Of a stretch of 64,000 bases of DNA, positions 1 to 9,490 are shown piece after piece (the first letter of the stretch is position 1; each line of letters begins with the position of its first letter). Origin of the DNA: Streptomyces sp. CB01635 (GTDB lineage Bacteria > Actinomycetota > Actinomycetes > Streptomycetales > Streptomycetaceae); NCBI RefSeq assembly GCF_002803065.1, contig NZ_NNBL01000007.1, positions 212,840 through 276,839 on the forward strand, in the 5' to 3' direction. A model generated the notes under the pieces. The model was not told the origin of the DNA. It searched no databases and worked only from the letters and a program-made list of their open reading frames with translations. The position numbers and the translations under genes were made by a program.

Positions 1-25
1 CACCGAGCAGCAGCCGGCGGAGTAG
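1..25 (+). CDS. nusA: 3' end of nusA (partial)
   Basis: The first bases read in frame as T-E-Q-Q-P-A-E followed by TAG. Only eight codons are visible, so the product cannot be identified from sequence. The assignment rests on the gene order nusA-ylxR-infB that is usual in actinobacteria and on the same strand and short gap to ylxR. NusA is a transcription elongation and antitermination factor. The identity is inferred. Confidence 0.45.
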
Positions 26-104
26 CCACCACAAAGATCACGACAACAACCGTTCGATTTTTGCCCCAAAGGGGTGAGGTCGGTGCGGGGAGGTAGACTT
101 AAGC

Positions 105-383
105 GTGTCTGGCCGGACGCATGCCCGTGCATGCCCAGAGCGCACGTGTGTGGGGTGCCGGGAGCGAACGGCCAAGAGCGATCTGCTGCGCATCGTGGTG
201 ATCGAGGGTGAATGTGTCCCCGATCAGCGCGGTACGCTGCCCGGCCGGGGTGCGTATGTGCATCCCGCCCTGGTCTGTCTCGACCTGGCGGTCCGCCGCC
301 GGGCGTTCCAGCGGGCGTTCAAAGCCCCTGGACCGTTCGATACGGAGGCCCTGCGCCACCGCGTCGAGCAGGTAACACCGTAG
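105..383 (+). CDS. ylxR: YlxR-family (DUF448) RNA-binding protein
   Basis: This is a 92-residue protein of the YlxR/DUF448 family. The family signature RTCVGCRER (residues 14-22) and the GRGAYVHPALVCLDLA segment around residues 47-62 are visible. Members are small basic proteins that bind RNA or act in transcription, encoded between nusA and infB. The GTG start follows a GGGGAGG ribosome-binding site about 11 bases upstream. The gene is probably cotranscribed with nusA and infB. A frame on the opposite strand covers the same bases but has no recognisable features. Confidence 0.9.
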   Translation: MSGRTHARACPERTCVGCRERTAKSDLLRIVVIEGECVPDQRGTLPGRGAYVHPALVCLDLAVRRRAFQRAFKAPGPFDTEALRHRVEQVTP

Positions 384-529
384 AACGTGCCGTACGGGAC
401 CCCGTGCGGTCCTGGTACCCCCGCGAGTTGGAAGTAGGTCGAGATTGCGATGAGCACTCGATGAGCACGCGATGAGTACGCCCATGAAGTAGCGACGGTC
501 CGGCGTAACCCGGACCTAAAAGGAGCGAA

Positions 530-3500
530 GTGGCTAAGGTCCGGGTATACGAACTCGCCAAGGAGTTCGGGGTGGAGAGCAAGGTCGTCATGGCCAAGCT
601 CCAAGAACTCGGTGAATTTGTCCGTTCGGCGTCCTCGACGATCGAGGCGCCTGTAGTACGCAAGCTGACTGACGCCCTCCAGCAGGGCAGTGGCGGCGGC
701 AAGCCCGCCGCCCGCAAGGCCGCGCCCGCGAAGCCCTCGCCGGCCCGTCCGTCTCCGGCGCAGGCCGCAAAGCCTGCTGCTCCGCGCCCGCCGGCTCCCA
801 AGCCTGCCGCCGCGGAGAAGCCCGCTGCCGACGCCCCGGTGACCCCGGCCGCCGGTCAGCGTCCGACGCCCGGCCCGAAGCCGGCTCCGCGTCCCGCGGC
901 TCCGGCCCCGGCCGCGCCCGAGTTCACGGCGCCGCCCGCGGCTCCGGCCGCTCCCGCTGCCCAGGCCCCCGCGGCCTCCCCGGCAGCCGGCCCGCGTCCG
1001 GGTGCCCGTCCCGGTGCCCCCAAGCCCGGTGGCGCCCGTCCGGCCGGTCCCGGCCAGGGTGCTCAGGGTCAGGGCCGTGGCGAGCGCGGCGACCGTGGCG
1101 ACCGTCAGGGTGCTCCGCGCCCCGGCGGCCAGGGTCAGGGCCAGCGTCCCGGCGGTCGTCCCGCCGGCCCGCGTCCCGGTAACAACCCGTTCACCTCTGG
1201 TGGCTCCACCGGCATGGCGCGCCCCCAGGCGCCCCGTCCCGGCGGTGCCCCGCGTCCCGGCGGCGGCCAGGGTGGCCCCGGCGGCCCGCGTCCGCAGGGT
1301 GGCCCCGGCGGCGCCCCGCGTCCGCAGGGTGGTCAGGGCGGCGCCCGTCCGACTCCGGGCGGCATGCCCCGTCCGCAGGCCGGCGCTCCGCGTCCGGGTG
1401 GCGCCCCCGGTGGTAACCGTCCGAACCCGGGCATGATGCCGCAGCGTCCCGCTGCCGGCAGCCCGCGTCCCGGTGGTGGCCCCGGCGGTGGCCGTGGTCC
1501 CGGCGGCGGCGGTCGCCCGGGTGGTGGCGGCGGCGGTCGTCCCGGTGGCGGCGGCGGCTTCGCCGGTCGTCCGGCCGGTCCCGGTGGCGGCGGCGGCGGT
1601 TTCGCCGGTCGTCCCGGTGGCGGCGGCGGCGGTTTCGCCGGTCGTCCCGGTGGCGGTGGCGGTTTCGCCGGTCGTCCCGGTGGCGGTCGTCCCGGTGGTC
1701 CCGGTGCCCGTGGTGGCACGCAGGGTGCGTTCGGCCGTCCCGGCGGGCCCGCCCGTCGTGGCCGTAAGTCGAAGCGGCAGAGGCGCCAGGAGTACGAGGC
1801 CATGCAGGCCCCGTCGGTCGGCGGCGTCATGCTGCCTCGCGGCAACGGGCAGTCCGTCCGTCTGTCGCGCGGTGCCTCCCTCACCGACTTCGCGGAGAAG
1901 ATCAACGCCAACCCGGCGTCGCTCGTCGCCGTGATGATGAACCTCGGCGAGATGGTCACTGCCACGCAGTCCGTCTCCGACGAGACGCTGAAGCTCCTCG
2001 CGGATGAGATGAACTACATCCTCGAGATCGTCAGCCCCGAGGAGGAGGACCGCGAGCTGCTCGAGTCCTTCGACATCGAGTTCGGCGAGGACGAGGGTGG
2101 CGAGGAGTTCCTCGTCGCGCGTCCGCCGGTCGTGACCGTCATGGGTCACGTCGACCACGGTAAGACCCGACTGCTCGACACCATCCGCAAGACGAACGTC
2201 GTCGCGGGCGAGGCCGGCGGTATCACGCAGCACATCGGTGCGTACCAGGTCTCCACCGAGGTCAACGAGGAAGAGCGTCGGATCACCTTCATCGACACCC
2301 CGGGTCACGAGGCGTTCACCGCCATGCGTGCCCGTGGTGCGAAGTCGACCGACATCGCGATCCTCGTGGTCGCGGCCAACGACGGCGTCATGCCTCAGAC
2401 GATCGAGGCGCTCAACCACGCGAAGGCGGCCGGCGTGCCGATCGTCGTCGCGGTCAACAAGATCGACGTCGAGGGTGCCGACCCGACCAAGGTGCGCGGT
2501 CAGCTCACCGAGTTCGGCCTGGTGGCCGAGGAGTACGGCGGCGACACGATGTTCGTCGACATCTCCGCCAAGCAGGGTCTGAACATCGACTCCCTGCTCG
2601 AGGCCGTGGTCCTGACCGCGGACGCCTCGCTCGACCTGCGGGCCAACCCGGAGCAGGACGCGCAGGGTATTGCGATCGAGTCCCACCTCGACCGTGGTCG
2701 CGGTGCCGTCTCGACCGTCCTCGTCCAGCGCGGCACGCTGCGCATCGGTGACACGATGGTCGTCGGCGACGCGTACGGCCGTGTCCGCGCGATGCTCGAC
2801 GACAACGGGAACAACGTCGAGGAAGCGGGTCCCTCGACCCCCGTCCTCGTTCTCGGTCTCACCAACGTCCCGGGTGCCGGCGACAACTTCCTGGTGGTCG
2901 ACGAGGACCGTACGGCCCGTCAGATCGCCGAGAAGCGTGCCGCTCGCGAGCGCAACGCCAACTTCGCGCGGCGTGGCGTCCGGTTCTCCCTGGAGAACCT
3001 GGACGAGGCCCTCAAGGCCGGTCTGGTGCAGGAACTCAACCTCATCATCAAGGGCGACGCGTCCGGTTCGGTGGAGGCTCTCGAGTCCTCGCTGCTCCAG
3101 CTCGACGTCGGCGAAGAGGTCGACATCCGCGTCCTGCACCGCGGCGTGGGTGCCGTCACCGAGTCGGACATCGACCTGGCGACCGGCTCCGACGCGATCG
3201 TCATCGGCTTCAACGTCCGCGCTGCGGGCCGCGCGGCCCAGATGGCGGACCGCGAGGGCGTCGACGTCCGCTACTACTCGGTGATCTACCAGGCCATCGA
3301 GGAGATCGAGGCGGCCCTCAAGGGCATGCTCAAGCCGGAGTACGAAGAGGTCGAGCTCGGCACGGCGGAGATCCGCGAGATCTTCCGCTCGTCCAAGCTG
3401 GGCAACATCGCCGGTGTGCTCGTCCGGTCCGGCGAGGTCAAGCGCAACACCAAGGCGCGCTTGCTCCGCGATGGCAAGGTCATCGCGGAGAACCTCAACA

Positions 3501-3643
3501 TCTCCGGTCTGCGTCGCTTCAAGGACGACGTCACCGAGATCCGCGAAGGCTTCGAGGGCGGTATCAACCTCGGAAACTTCAACGACATCAAGATCGACGA
3601 CGTCATCGCGACGTACGAGATGCGCGAGAAGCCGCGCGCCTGA
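530..3643 (+). CDS. infB: Translation initiation factor IF-2
   Basis: IF-2 is the GTPase that brings initiator fMet-tRNA to the 30S subunit and promotes 50S joining. The N-terminal IF2_N domain (about 1-55) is followed by a disordered stretch of about 340 residues. This is rich in Pro and Ala, then in Gly and Arg, with repeated GGFAGRPGGGG-type units around residues 335-390. The G domain begins near residue 530 with G1 GHVDHGKT, G3 DTPGHEAF and G4 NKID, and domains II-IV follow to the end. At 1037 residues it has the long form usual in Streptomyces. GTG start behind AAAAGGAGCGAA. A GC-rich terminator hairpin follows the stop. Confidence 0.98.
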   Translation: MAKVRVYELAKEFGVESKVVMAKLQELGEFVRSASSTIEAPVVRKLTDALQQGSGGGKPAARKAAPAKPSPARPSPAQAAKPAAPRPPAPKPAAAEKPAADAPVTPAAGQRPTPGPKPAPRPAAPAPAAPEFTAPPAAPAAPAAQAPAASPAAGPRPGARPGAPKPGGARPAGPGQGAQGQGRGERGDRGDRQGAPRPGGQGQGQRPGGRPAGPRPGNNPFTSGGSTGMARPQAPRPGGAPRPGGGQGGPGGPRPQGGPGGAPRPQGGQGGARPTPGGMPRPQAGAPRPGGAPGGNRPNPGMMPQRPAAGSPRPGGGPGGGRGPGGGGRPGGGGGGRPGGGGGFAGRPAGPGGGGGGFAGRPGGGGGGFAGRPGGGGGFAGRPGGGRPGGPGARGGTQGAFGRPGGPARRGRKSKRQRRQEYEAMQAPSVGGVMLPRGNGQSVRLSRGASLTDFAEKINANPASLVAVMMNLGEMVTATQSVSDETLKLLADEMNYILEIVSPEEEDRELLESFDIEFGEDEGGEEFLVARPPVVTVMGHVDHGKTRLLDTIRKTNVVAGEAGGITQHIGAYQVSTEVNEEERRITFIDTPGHEAFTAMRARGAKSTDIAILVVAANDGVMPQTIEALNHAKAAGVPIVVAVNKIDVEGADPTKVRGQLTEFGLVAEEYGGDTMFVDISAKQGLNIDSLLEAVVLTADASLDLRANPEQDAQGIAIESHLDRGRGAVSTVLVQRGTLRIGDTMVVGDAYGRVRAMLDDNGNNVEEAGPSTPVLVLGLTNVPGAGDNFLVVDEDRTARQIAEKRAARERNANFARRGVRFSLENLDEALKAGLVQELNLIIKGDASGSVEALESSLLQLDVGEEVDIRVLHRGVGAVTESDIDLATGSDAIVIGFNVRAAGRAAQMADREGVDVRYYSVIYQAIEEIEAALKGMLKPEYEEVELGTAEIREIFRSSKLGNIAGVLVRSGEVKRNTKARLLRDGKVIAENLNISGLRRFKDDVTEIREGFEGGINLGNFNDIKIDDVIATYEMREKPRA

Positions 3644-3658
3644 TCCGCGCACGGTGAA

Positions 3659-3705
3659 GGTCGGGGCCGGTCGGCGGGAGGAAATCCCGTCGATCGGCCC
3701 CGGCC
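3659..3705 (+). terminator. Hairpin terminator after infB
   Basis: A near-perfect inverted repeat lies 16 bases after the infB stop. Its arms of about 21 bases (starting GGTCGGGGCCGG) close on a GAAA-type loop, with a few G-U pairs. It lies between infB and the DUF503 gene, so expression of rbfA and truB may depend partly on readthrough or on another promoter. Confidence 0.75.
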
Positions 3706-3784
3706 GTTGCGTGTACGGTTCTGGTGTCCCTGCCAAGTGGTTGGCGGGGCCACGAACCCGAACCGGCGGGACATCCGGACACAC

Positions 3785-4078
3785 ATGTATGTGGGGACTC
3801 TGTCCTTTGATCTGCTCCTCGGCGACGTTCATACGCTGAAGGAGAAACGCTCCGTGATCCGCCCGATAGTTGCCGAACTCCAGCGCAAGTACGCGGTGAG
3901 TGCGGCGGAGACCGGGAACCAGGAACTTCACCGCAGGGCCGAGATCGGCCTGGCGATGGTCTCCGGGGACACGGGGCACCTCACGGACGTACTGGACCGG
4001 TGCGAGCGTCTCATCGCCGCCCGTCCCGAGGTGGAGCTGCTCTCCGTTCGACGCAGGCTCCACGGCGACGAAGACTGA
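3785..4078 (+). CDS. DUF503 family protein
   Basis: This is a 97-residue protein of the DUF503 family (YlxP-like), usually encoded between infB and rbfA. Its start, MYVGTLSFDLLLGDVHTLKEK, matches the family, including the conserved KEKRSVIRPI segment. I chose the internal ATG because the residues encoded upstream do not resemble the family. The role is not firmly known; position suggests ribosome assembly or translation. It is followed after 33 bases by rbfA. Confidence 0.88.
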   Translation: MYVGTLSFDLLLGDVHTLKEKRSVIRPIVAELQRKYAVSAAETGNQELHRRAEIGLAMVSGDTGHLTDVLDRCERLIAARPEVELLSVRRRLHGDED

Positions 4079-4111
4079 CTTTAAGAGCAAGGCGAAGAAG
4101 GAGACGGCGCA

Positions 4112-4573
4112 GTGGCCGACAACGCGCGGGCGAAAAGGCTGGCGGACCTCATCCGAGAGGTGGTGGCCAAGAAGCTCCAGCGGGGGATCAAGGACCCGCG
4201 GCTCGGTACGCACGTGACCATCACCGACACCCGGGTGACGGGTGACCTGCGGGAGGCGACCGTCTTCTACACGGTCTACGGCGACGACGAGGAGCGTGCC
4301 GCTGCCGCGGCCGGCCTCGAGAGCGCCAAGGGCGTACTCCGTTCGGCGGTGGGCCAGGCGGCCGGCGTGAAGTTCACGCCGACCCTGGCCTTCGTGGCGG
4401 ACGCCCTGCCGGACAACGCCAAGGCCATCGATGACCTCCTCGACAAGGCCAGGATCTCGGACGCGAAGGTCCGGGAGGCGTCGGCCGGTGCCGAGTTCGC
4501 CGGGGGCGCGGACCCGTACCGCAAGCCCGAGGACGAGGACGGCGCGGACGAGGACGGCGAAGCCTCGGAATGA
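4112..4573 (+). CDS. rbfA: Ribosome-binding factor A
   Basis: RbfA (153 residues) binds the immature 30S subunit and helps 16S rRNA 5'-end maturation and cold adaptation. The KH-like fold is recognisable by ADLIREVVAKKLQRGIKDPR near the start and by the later TVFYTVYGDDEERAAAAAGL segment. The C-terminal 30 residues are an acidic Asp/Glu/Gly tail. The GTG start follows AAGGAGACG. The stop overlaps the truB start by four bases (ATGA), implying translational coupling. Confidence 0.95.
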   Translation: MADNARAKRLADLIREVVAKKLQRGIKDPRLGTHVTITDTRVTGDLREATVFYTVYGDDEERAAAAAGLESAKGVLRSAVGQAAGVKFTPTLAFVADALPDNAKAIDDLLDKARISDAKVREASAGAEFAGGADPYRKPEDEDGADEDGEASE

Positions 4574-5478
4574 CGCAGAAGAACACCCCGACGCCCGACG
4601 GTCTTGTCATTGTCGACAAGCCGTCGGGCTTCACTTCGCACGACGTGGTGGCCAAGATGCGCGGGATCGCGAAGACCCGCCGCGTCGGCCACGCGGGCAC
4701 GCTCGACCCCATGGCGACCGGTGTCCTGGTCCTCGGCGTGGAACGGGCGACCAAGCTGCTCGGCCATCTCGCGCTGACCGAGAAGGAGTACCTGGGCACG
4801 ATCCGGCTCGGCCAGAACACGCTGACCGACGACGCCGAGGGCGACCTCACGTCGTCCACCGACGCGTCCGGCGTGGCCCGCGACGCGATCGACGCCGGGG
4901 TCGCCAAGCTGACCGGCGCCATCATGCAGGTCCCGTCCAAGGTCAGCGCCATCAAGATCAACGGCGTGCGTTCCTACAAGCGGGCCCGCGAGGGCGAGGA
5001 GTTCGAGATCCCGGCGCGGCCGGTCACCGTCTCGTCCTTCACCGTCTACGACATCAGGGACGCGGTCGCCGAGGACGGCACCCCGGTCCTCGACCTGGTC
5101 GTCTCGGTGGTCTGCTCGTCAGGGACGTACATCCGGGCCCTCGCCAGGGACCTGGGCGCCGACCTCGGCGTCGGCGGTCACCTCACGGCGCTGCGGCGCA
5201 CGCGGGTCGGCCCCTACAAGCTGGACTCCGCGCGCACCCTCGACCAGCTCCAGCAGGAGCTGACCGTGATGCCCGTCGCGGACGCCGCGACCGCCGCGTT
5301 CCCCCGCTGGGACGTGGACGCCAAGCGCGCCAAGCTGTTGCTCAACGGGGTCCGTCTGGAGGTGCCCGGCGAGTACGCGGGCGCCGGGCCCGTCGCCGTG
5401 TTCGACCCCGAGGGCGTGTTCCTCGCGCTCGTGGAGGAGTCGAAGGGCAAGGCGAAGAGCCTCGCCGTCTTCGGCTGA
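4570..5478 (+). CDS. truB: tRNA pseudouridine(55) synthase TruB
   Basis: TruB (302 residues) converts U55 in the T-loop of tRNAs to pseudouridine. The family motif GHAGTLDPMATGVL holds the catalytic aspartate (Asp46). GLVIVDKPSGFTSHDVV at the N-terminus and SGTYIRALARDLG near residue 182 are also typical. The C-terminal region matches the extended actinobacterial TruB tail domain. It overlaps rbfA by four bases and ends the operon; a hairpin lies 22 bases after the stop. Confidence 0.96.
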   Translation: MTQKNTPTPDGLVIVDKPSGFTSHDVVAKMRGIAKTRRVGHAGTLDPMATGVLVLGVERATKLLGHLALTEKEYLGTIRLGQNTLTDDAEGDLTSSTDASGVARDAIDAGVAKLTGAIMQVPSKVSAIKINGVRSYKRAREGEEFEIPARPVTVSSFTVYDIRDAVAEDGTPVLDLVVSVVCSSGTYIRALARDLGADLGVGGHLTALRRTRVGPYKLDSARTLDQLQQELTVMPVADAATAAFPRWDVDAKRAKLLLNGVRLEVPGEYAGAGPVAVFDPEGVFLALVEESKGKAKSLAVFG

Positions 5479-5499
5479 TCTCTTCGCCGGCCCCCCGCC

Positions 5500-5537
5500 G
5501 TGGAGCGGCGCGCGCAGTCAGCCGCGTGCCGCTCCAC
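5500..5537 (+). terminator. Hairpin terminator after truB
   Basis: Inverted arms GTGGAGCGGC and GCCGCTCCAC are separated by 18 bases, which contain further partial pairing. The hairpin sits just after truB and separates this operon from the next gene. Confidence 0.6.
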
Positions 5538-5706
5538 GATCCCCCTCCCCAAGGGTCTATCCATCACCCCCGATCTGTTCACCCCTTCGGGCGGGCGCTC
5601 GGAGTGAACCGAGGGAGTGGAAGGGGGCGCGTTCGCTCCGGCGCCTGTTCCGCTGATCACCGCGCGCCTACCGTCGGTCCTACGGGGCGTGGCGGGAGGT
5701 TCGACG

Positions 5707-8700
5707 ATGGCGGGACTGGGCCCCCGGGCCGGAGACGGGGACGCGACGGGTCCCGGGACCGGTCCGCCCCTCGTCCATGTCTTCGATCTGGCCGGACGCC
5801 CGCGCGGCGTCGGCTTCGTCGCCGACGACCACGGGACCGTCGTCACGAGCCATGAAGTCGTGGACGGACTCGGCCGCGTCGTGCTGCGCGCGCCCGGCGG
5901 GATCACCTGTGTCGTGGGCGCCGCCGATGTCGTCCCGCTGCCCGAGTCGGCCCTCGCGCTCATCCGCACCGACGCGACGGAGGGCCTCGGTATGCGCCCG
6001 CTGCCGGTGGCCGTCCGGGGCCCGGCCGGGGCCGGGGCGTATGTGCTGATCGCCGCCGGGGGCTGGCGCGAGGCGCGCGTCCTCGGCCATGTCGACGTCA
6101 CGTACACCGCGACCGACGGCTTCCATGTCGTCCCCGGGGCCATGGAGCTGGCCATCGGCACGGACGGCCGCGACGCGCTGCGGCTCGGGGGAGGGGCCGC
6201 CGGGGGACCCGTCGTCGACGCCGCTTCAGGCTCCGTCCTCGCCGTTCTCGGCACGGCACTCGAGGCCGGACACCGCGCCGCCGGGTTCGCCGTGCCGCTG
6301 CGGGAGGCCGCTGCCGCCGCCCCGGACGGGCCGCTCGCCGCACTCCTCGCGCGGAACGCGGCCACCGTGCCGGTGTACGGGGACGAACTCAACCTGGCGG
6401 GCTCACTCCAGCTGACGGCCACGTCGGTCGGGTCCGACGGGCCGGGCGCGGTCCTCGACCCGGGGCCGGTCGAACGGCCCGAAGTGGCAAGGGAGTTCGC
6501 CGAGTTCGAGATGTCCGACACGGCCGTCCTCGCCCTCGTGGGAGCGCCGGGCAGCGGCCGTACGACGGAGCTCGCCGCGTATGCCGCGCGACGCGGACGT
6601 GGCGCCCACCCCGCCCCCACCCTCTGGCTGCGCGGCGCGGATCTGCACGGCGATGACCGGAGCGTGGCGGACGCCGCGCGGCGGGCGCTGGTCAGGGCCG
6701 GGCGCATCGTCGCGGCATCACTGCCCGGGGCCGTCCCCGGACAGACCGGGGAGCCCGAGGGCCCGGAGCCCGGCGGTGCCGGCGTCGGTGATGTGTCGCC
6801 GGAGCGGATCGCGGCGCCCGCACGCGCCGCCGGCCGGCCCCTCGTGCTGCTCCTCGACGGGCCCGAGGAGATGCCGCCCGTACTGGCGCACCGGCTGGCG
6901 GAGTGGACCGAGGGCACGGCGCGCTGGCTGCGGGAGACCGGCGTGCGGCTCGTCGTGGCGTGCCGGGGGGAGTACTGGGAGCGCGCGGGCGAGCTGTTCC
7001 CGGCCCGTGTGCTGTACGGGCGGACGGGGCGGCTGCCCGCCTGTGTCCCGCTGGGGGAGCTGACCGGGGATCAGGCCCGCGTGGCGTGGGAGCGGTACGG
7101 GCTGCCCGAGGACGCGCTCGCCGGCCGCGACGCACGGCATCCGCTCGCGCTGCGGCTCCTCGCCGAAGTGCGGGCTGCGCTGCCCGGGCCCGTGCCGGGC
7201 AGCGCCGACCGGGACGCCGTCTTCGCCGCGTATCTCGACCTCATGTGCCTGCGCGTGGCGGTGCGCCTCGCCGCGGTGAACGGGCTGCGCGGCACGGCCG
7301 TGCGCAGGCTCGCCGCCCGGGTGTCCGGGCAGGTCCACGAGGCGGCGCGGCGCTGCCTGGGGCCGGGACAGGGGGAGTTGGACCGCGAGGCGTTCGAGGA
7401 GGTGTTCCCCTGGGGCGCGCTGCCGGGGCGGCGCGGCGGCGGCGTCACGGCGTGGGCCCCGGCCGTCCTCACCGAAGGCGTACTCGTCCCCGCGGGGCGC
7501 GGCTACCGGTTCGCGCACGAGGAGGTCGCCGACTGGATCCAGGGCATGCACCTGGACCTGGACGAGGCGCTCCGGGCGCTCGTGTACCGCGACCGGGGCG
7601 CCGGCCGGGCCGCGCCCACGGTGCCCGTTCCCCGGCACCGCGCGGGCCCCGTCGTCCAGGCCCTCCTCCTCGTCGAGCGGCAGCGGGGGCCGGCCCAACT
7701 CGGCGGATATCTGGCCGAGTTGGCGCTCAGGTCGCTCACGCCTGGCGACGCCGACGCCTCCTGGTGGGCGGCCCACCTCGTCGAGGAGGCGCTCCTGCGC
7801 GTGCCCGACGCCACTCCCTATCTCGGGGTGCTCGAACCGCTCGCCGACCGCGGTCGCCTCGACCCCTCGTTCTGGCGCCGGATCCCTGTCACGGACGCCG
7901 ACCGCCTCGGCCTCCTGCGCCGTCTCGTCGTGCACGATCCGCCGCCCGGTAGCCACGCCCGCCACCTGGACACCGTCGCCGACCTGCTCGCCGCCGACCC
8001 GGCCGGTGTCCAGGTCCACCTCACCCGCTGGTTCGACGACGCGCGGCCGCTGCCCGCCCTGCCCGACGCGACCGTCGCCACCGCGGCTCAGGCTCTCCTG
8101 CACACGCACCGGCACCGCGCCGTCGACGACCTCACCGAGGCGCTCGCCGACTGTGCGCACCCGCACGGCGACGAACTCCTCGCCGTGCTCGCCCACGAGG
8201 AGCCGTCCGCGCTGTGCCGCGCCGTCGACCGCTGGGCCCACGACGAGCGCCCCGCCCGCCGCGCGTCCGCCGTCGCCCACGCCCTGCGGGTCGCCCCGCA
8301 CGTCGCCACCGACGCCGACCGCAGCCTGCTGCGCTATGCCGCGCTCGCCCTGCTCGCCCGCACCGCCGACGGCGCCCCGCACGGCACCGCCCTCGCCCTC
8401 CTCGTACGCGACCCGCAGACCCGCGGCAAGTATCTGGCGCCCGCCCTGGAGCGGTTCGCGGACGGCGAACCGCAACTGCCCGTGAGCGCGCTCGCCGCCG
8501 CCCTCGCCACGCACCCCGAGCCCGTCCTCCGCGCCTTCCGGGACCGCGCGCGGGAGCCGGGCGGCGCGGCCGACGTGCTGGAGACCCTCGCCGCCGTGAC
8601 CGCGCCCGCACTCGCGCGGCGGGCGGCCGCCCTCGTCGAGGACCTCTCGGCGGACCGGCCCGACGCCGCTGTGGACATCGCCGCGTACGTCGACCGTTGC

Positions 8701-9324
8701 CTGGAACACGGGCCGGCCGGGCGAGCTGTCCTCTTCCCCCTCGTCACGAGGCTGCTCCGCACCTGTCCGGGCCCCGGGCGGGCCGCGCTCGCGCCCGTCC
8801 TCGCCGCACCCGGCACCGGCGCCTCACGCGCCCTGCGCGGCGAGCTCCTCGACGTACTGCTCGCCCACGAGGACGACCCGGACGTGCTCGACGCCGTCCT
8901 GCGGACCGCCGCCCGCAGCGCCGGGGGAGCCGGGGCGACCCGCACCCGCGACCTGGTGCGGCGCACCGGACAGCGGCTCGTCCGCACCCCGGAGGGAGCC
9001 GCACGCTTCGACCGCGGGCTCGTCGCGGCCGCCGACTCGGTGCCTGGGTTCGCCGCCCTTCTCATCCAGTGGCTGGAGGGGGCGCCGCGCGAGTGGGCCG
9101 CCCTCGTCGGGCCGAGCGCCCGCCGTGTGATCGAGGGCCTGGGGCCCTTCGTCTCGGTCACGCCCGATCAGGGAGCGGGGTCCGGTGCCGCGCATCGCAA
9201 GGAGGAGGAGGGGGTCGACGGGATGAGGGTCCCCCTTGCTCGAGCGCAGCCCAGAGCTTGGGGGAGCAGGAGACCGGCGGCAACGCCACGAGGCGCGGCA
9301 CCGGACCCCGCGACCCCGGCGTGA
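5707..9324 (+). CDS. STAND/NACHT-like NTPase with degenerate trypsin-like N-terminal domain
   Basis: This is a 1205-residue multidomain protein. Residues 20-210 have a trypsin-like layout: the histidine region VVTSHEVVDG (His49) is kept. The serine motif is GGAAGGPVV, with Ala165 where GDSGGP carries the nucleophile, and no clear catalytic aspartate is visible. A P-loop NTPase follows: GAPGSGRTT (279-287, Arg in place of the usual Lys), Walker B LVLLLDGPEE (379-388) and a sensor-like RLVVACRGEYWE. The C-terminal half is Ala/Leu/Arg-rich helical repeat-like sequence. This resembles STAND signalling ATPases. I chose the ATG after GGGAGG rather than a more upstream start. The last 30 codons include a Streptomyces palindromic repeat, so the extreme C-terminus may be recent. 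Function unknown. Confidence 0.8.
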   Translation: MAGLGPRAGDGDATGPGTGPPLVHVFDLAGRPRGVGFVADDHGTVVTSHEVVDGLGRVVLRAPGGITCVVGAADVVPLPESALALIRTDATEGLGMRPLPVAVRGPAGAGAYVLIAAGGWREARVLGHVDVTYTATDGFHVVPGAMELAIGTDGRDALRLGGGAAGGPVVDAASGSVLAVLGTALEAGHRAAGFAVPLREAAAAAPDGPLAALLARNAATVPVYGDELNLAGSLQLTATSVGSDGPGAVLDPGPVERPEVAREFAEFEMSDTAVLALVGAPGSGRTTELAAYAARRGRGAHPAPTLWLRGADLHGDDRSVADAARRALVRAGRIVAASLPGAVPGQTGEPEGPEPGGAGVGDVSPERIAAPARAAGRPLVLLLDGPEEMPPVLAHRLAEWTEGTARWLRETGVRLVVACRGEYWERAGELFPARVLYGRTGRLPACVPLGELTGDQARVAWERYGLPEDALAGRDARHPLALRLLAEVRAALPGPVPGSADRDAVFAAYLDLMCLRVAVRLAAVNGLRGTAVRRLAARVSGQVHEAARRCLGPGQGELDREAFEEVFPWGALPGRRGGGVTAWAPAVLTEGVLVPAGRGYRFAHEEVADWIQGMHLDLDEALRALVYRDRGAGRAAPTVPVPRHRAGPVVQALLLVERQRGPAQLGGYLAELALRSLTPGDADASWWAAHLVEEALLRVPDATPYLGVLEPLADRGRLDPSFWRRIPVTDADRLGLLRRLVVHDPPPGSHARHLDTVADLLAADPAGVQVHLTRWFDDARPLPALPDATVATAAQALLHTHRHRAVDDLTEALADCAHPHGDELLAVLAHEEPSALCRAVDRWAHDERPARRASAVAHALRVAPHVATDADRSLLRYAALALLARTADGAPHGTALALLVRDPQTRGKYLAPALERFADGEPQLPVSALAAALATHPEPVLRAFRDRAREPGGAADVLETLAAVTAPALARRAAALVEDLSADRPDAAVDIAAYVDRCLEHGPAGRAVLFPLVTRLLRTCPGPGRAALAPVLAAPGTGASRALRGELLDVLLAHEDDPDVLDAVLRTAARSAGGAGATRTRDLVRRTGQRLVRTPEGAARFDRGLVAAADSVPGFAALLIQWLEGAPREWAALVGPSARRVIEGLGPFVSVTPDQGAGSGAAHRKEEEGVDGMRVPLARAQPRAWGSRRPAATPRGAAPDPATPA
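9230..9265. repeat. Streptomyces-type dispersed palindromic repeat
   Basis: Arms TCCCCCTTGCTC and GAGCTTGGGGGA pair with a two-base mismatch around a 12-base centre. From memory, elements of this form occur at many loci in Streptomyces genomes, usually between genes. Here it lies inside the 3' end of the pseudo-protease/NTPase reading frame. Confidence 0.6.
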
Positions 9325-9490
9325 TCCAAGCGAGAGGCCCCTGGCCGGGGTACGCGTGCCCGCCTGACCTGCCCATGCCGGTCCGGCGCCTCCCGATGCG
9401 GGGCGTGGGCGCTCGGCATGGCACTCTTAGACCTGCGTATTCGGCAAAGAGACGTAACAGTCGTACACAGGTTCGCGAGGAGCAATCACC

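Noticed and set aside
1000..1750. GC-rich repeated units in infB as a possible CRISPR or mobile repeat
   Set aside because: They are in-frame codon repeats for the Gly/Arg/Pro-rich region usual in Streptomyces IF-2.
224..4213. 1329-residue open frame on the minus strand across ylxR, infB and rbfA
   Set aside because: It is antisense to well-identified genes and its sequence is low-complexity Thr/Gly/Arg, as expected for a GC-rich shadow frame.
6718..8709. 663-residue minus-strand frame within the NTPase gene
   Set aside because: It is a shadow of the plus-strand gene, without a start site or recognisable domains.
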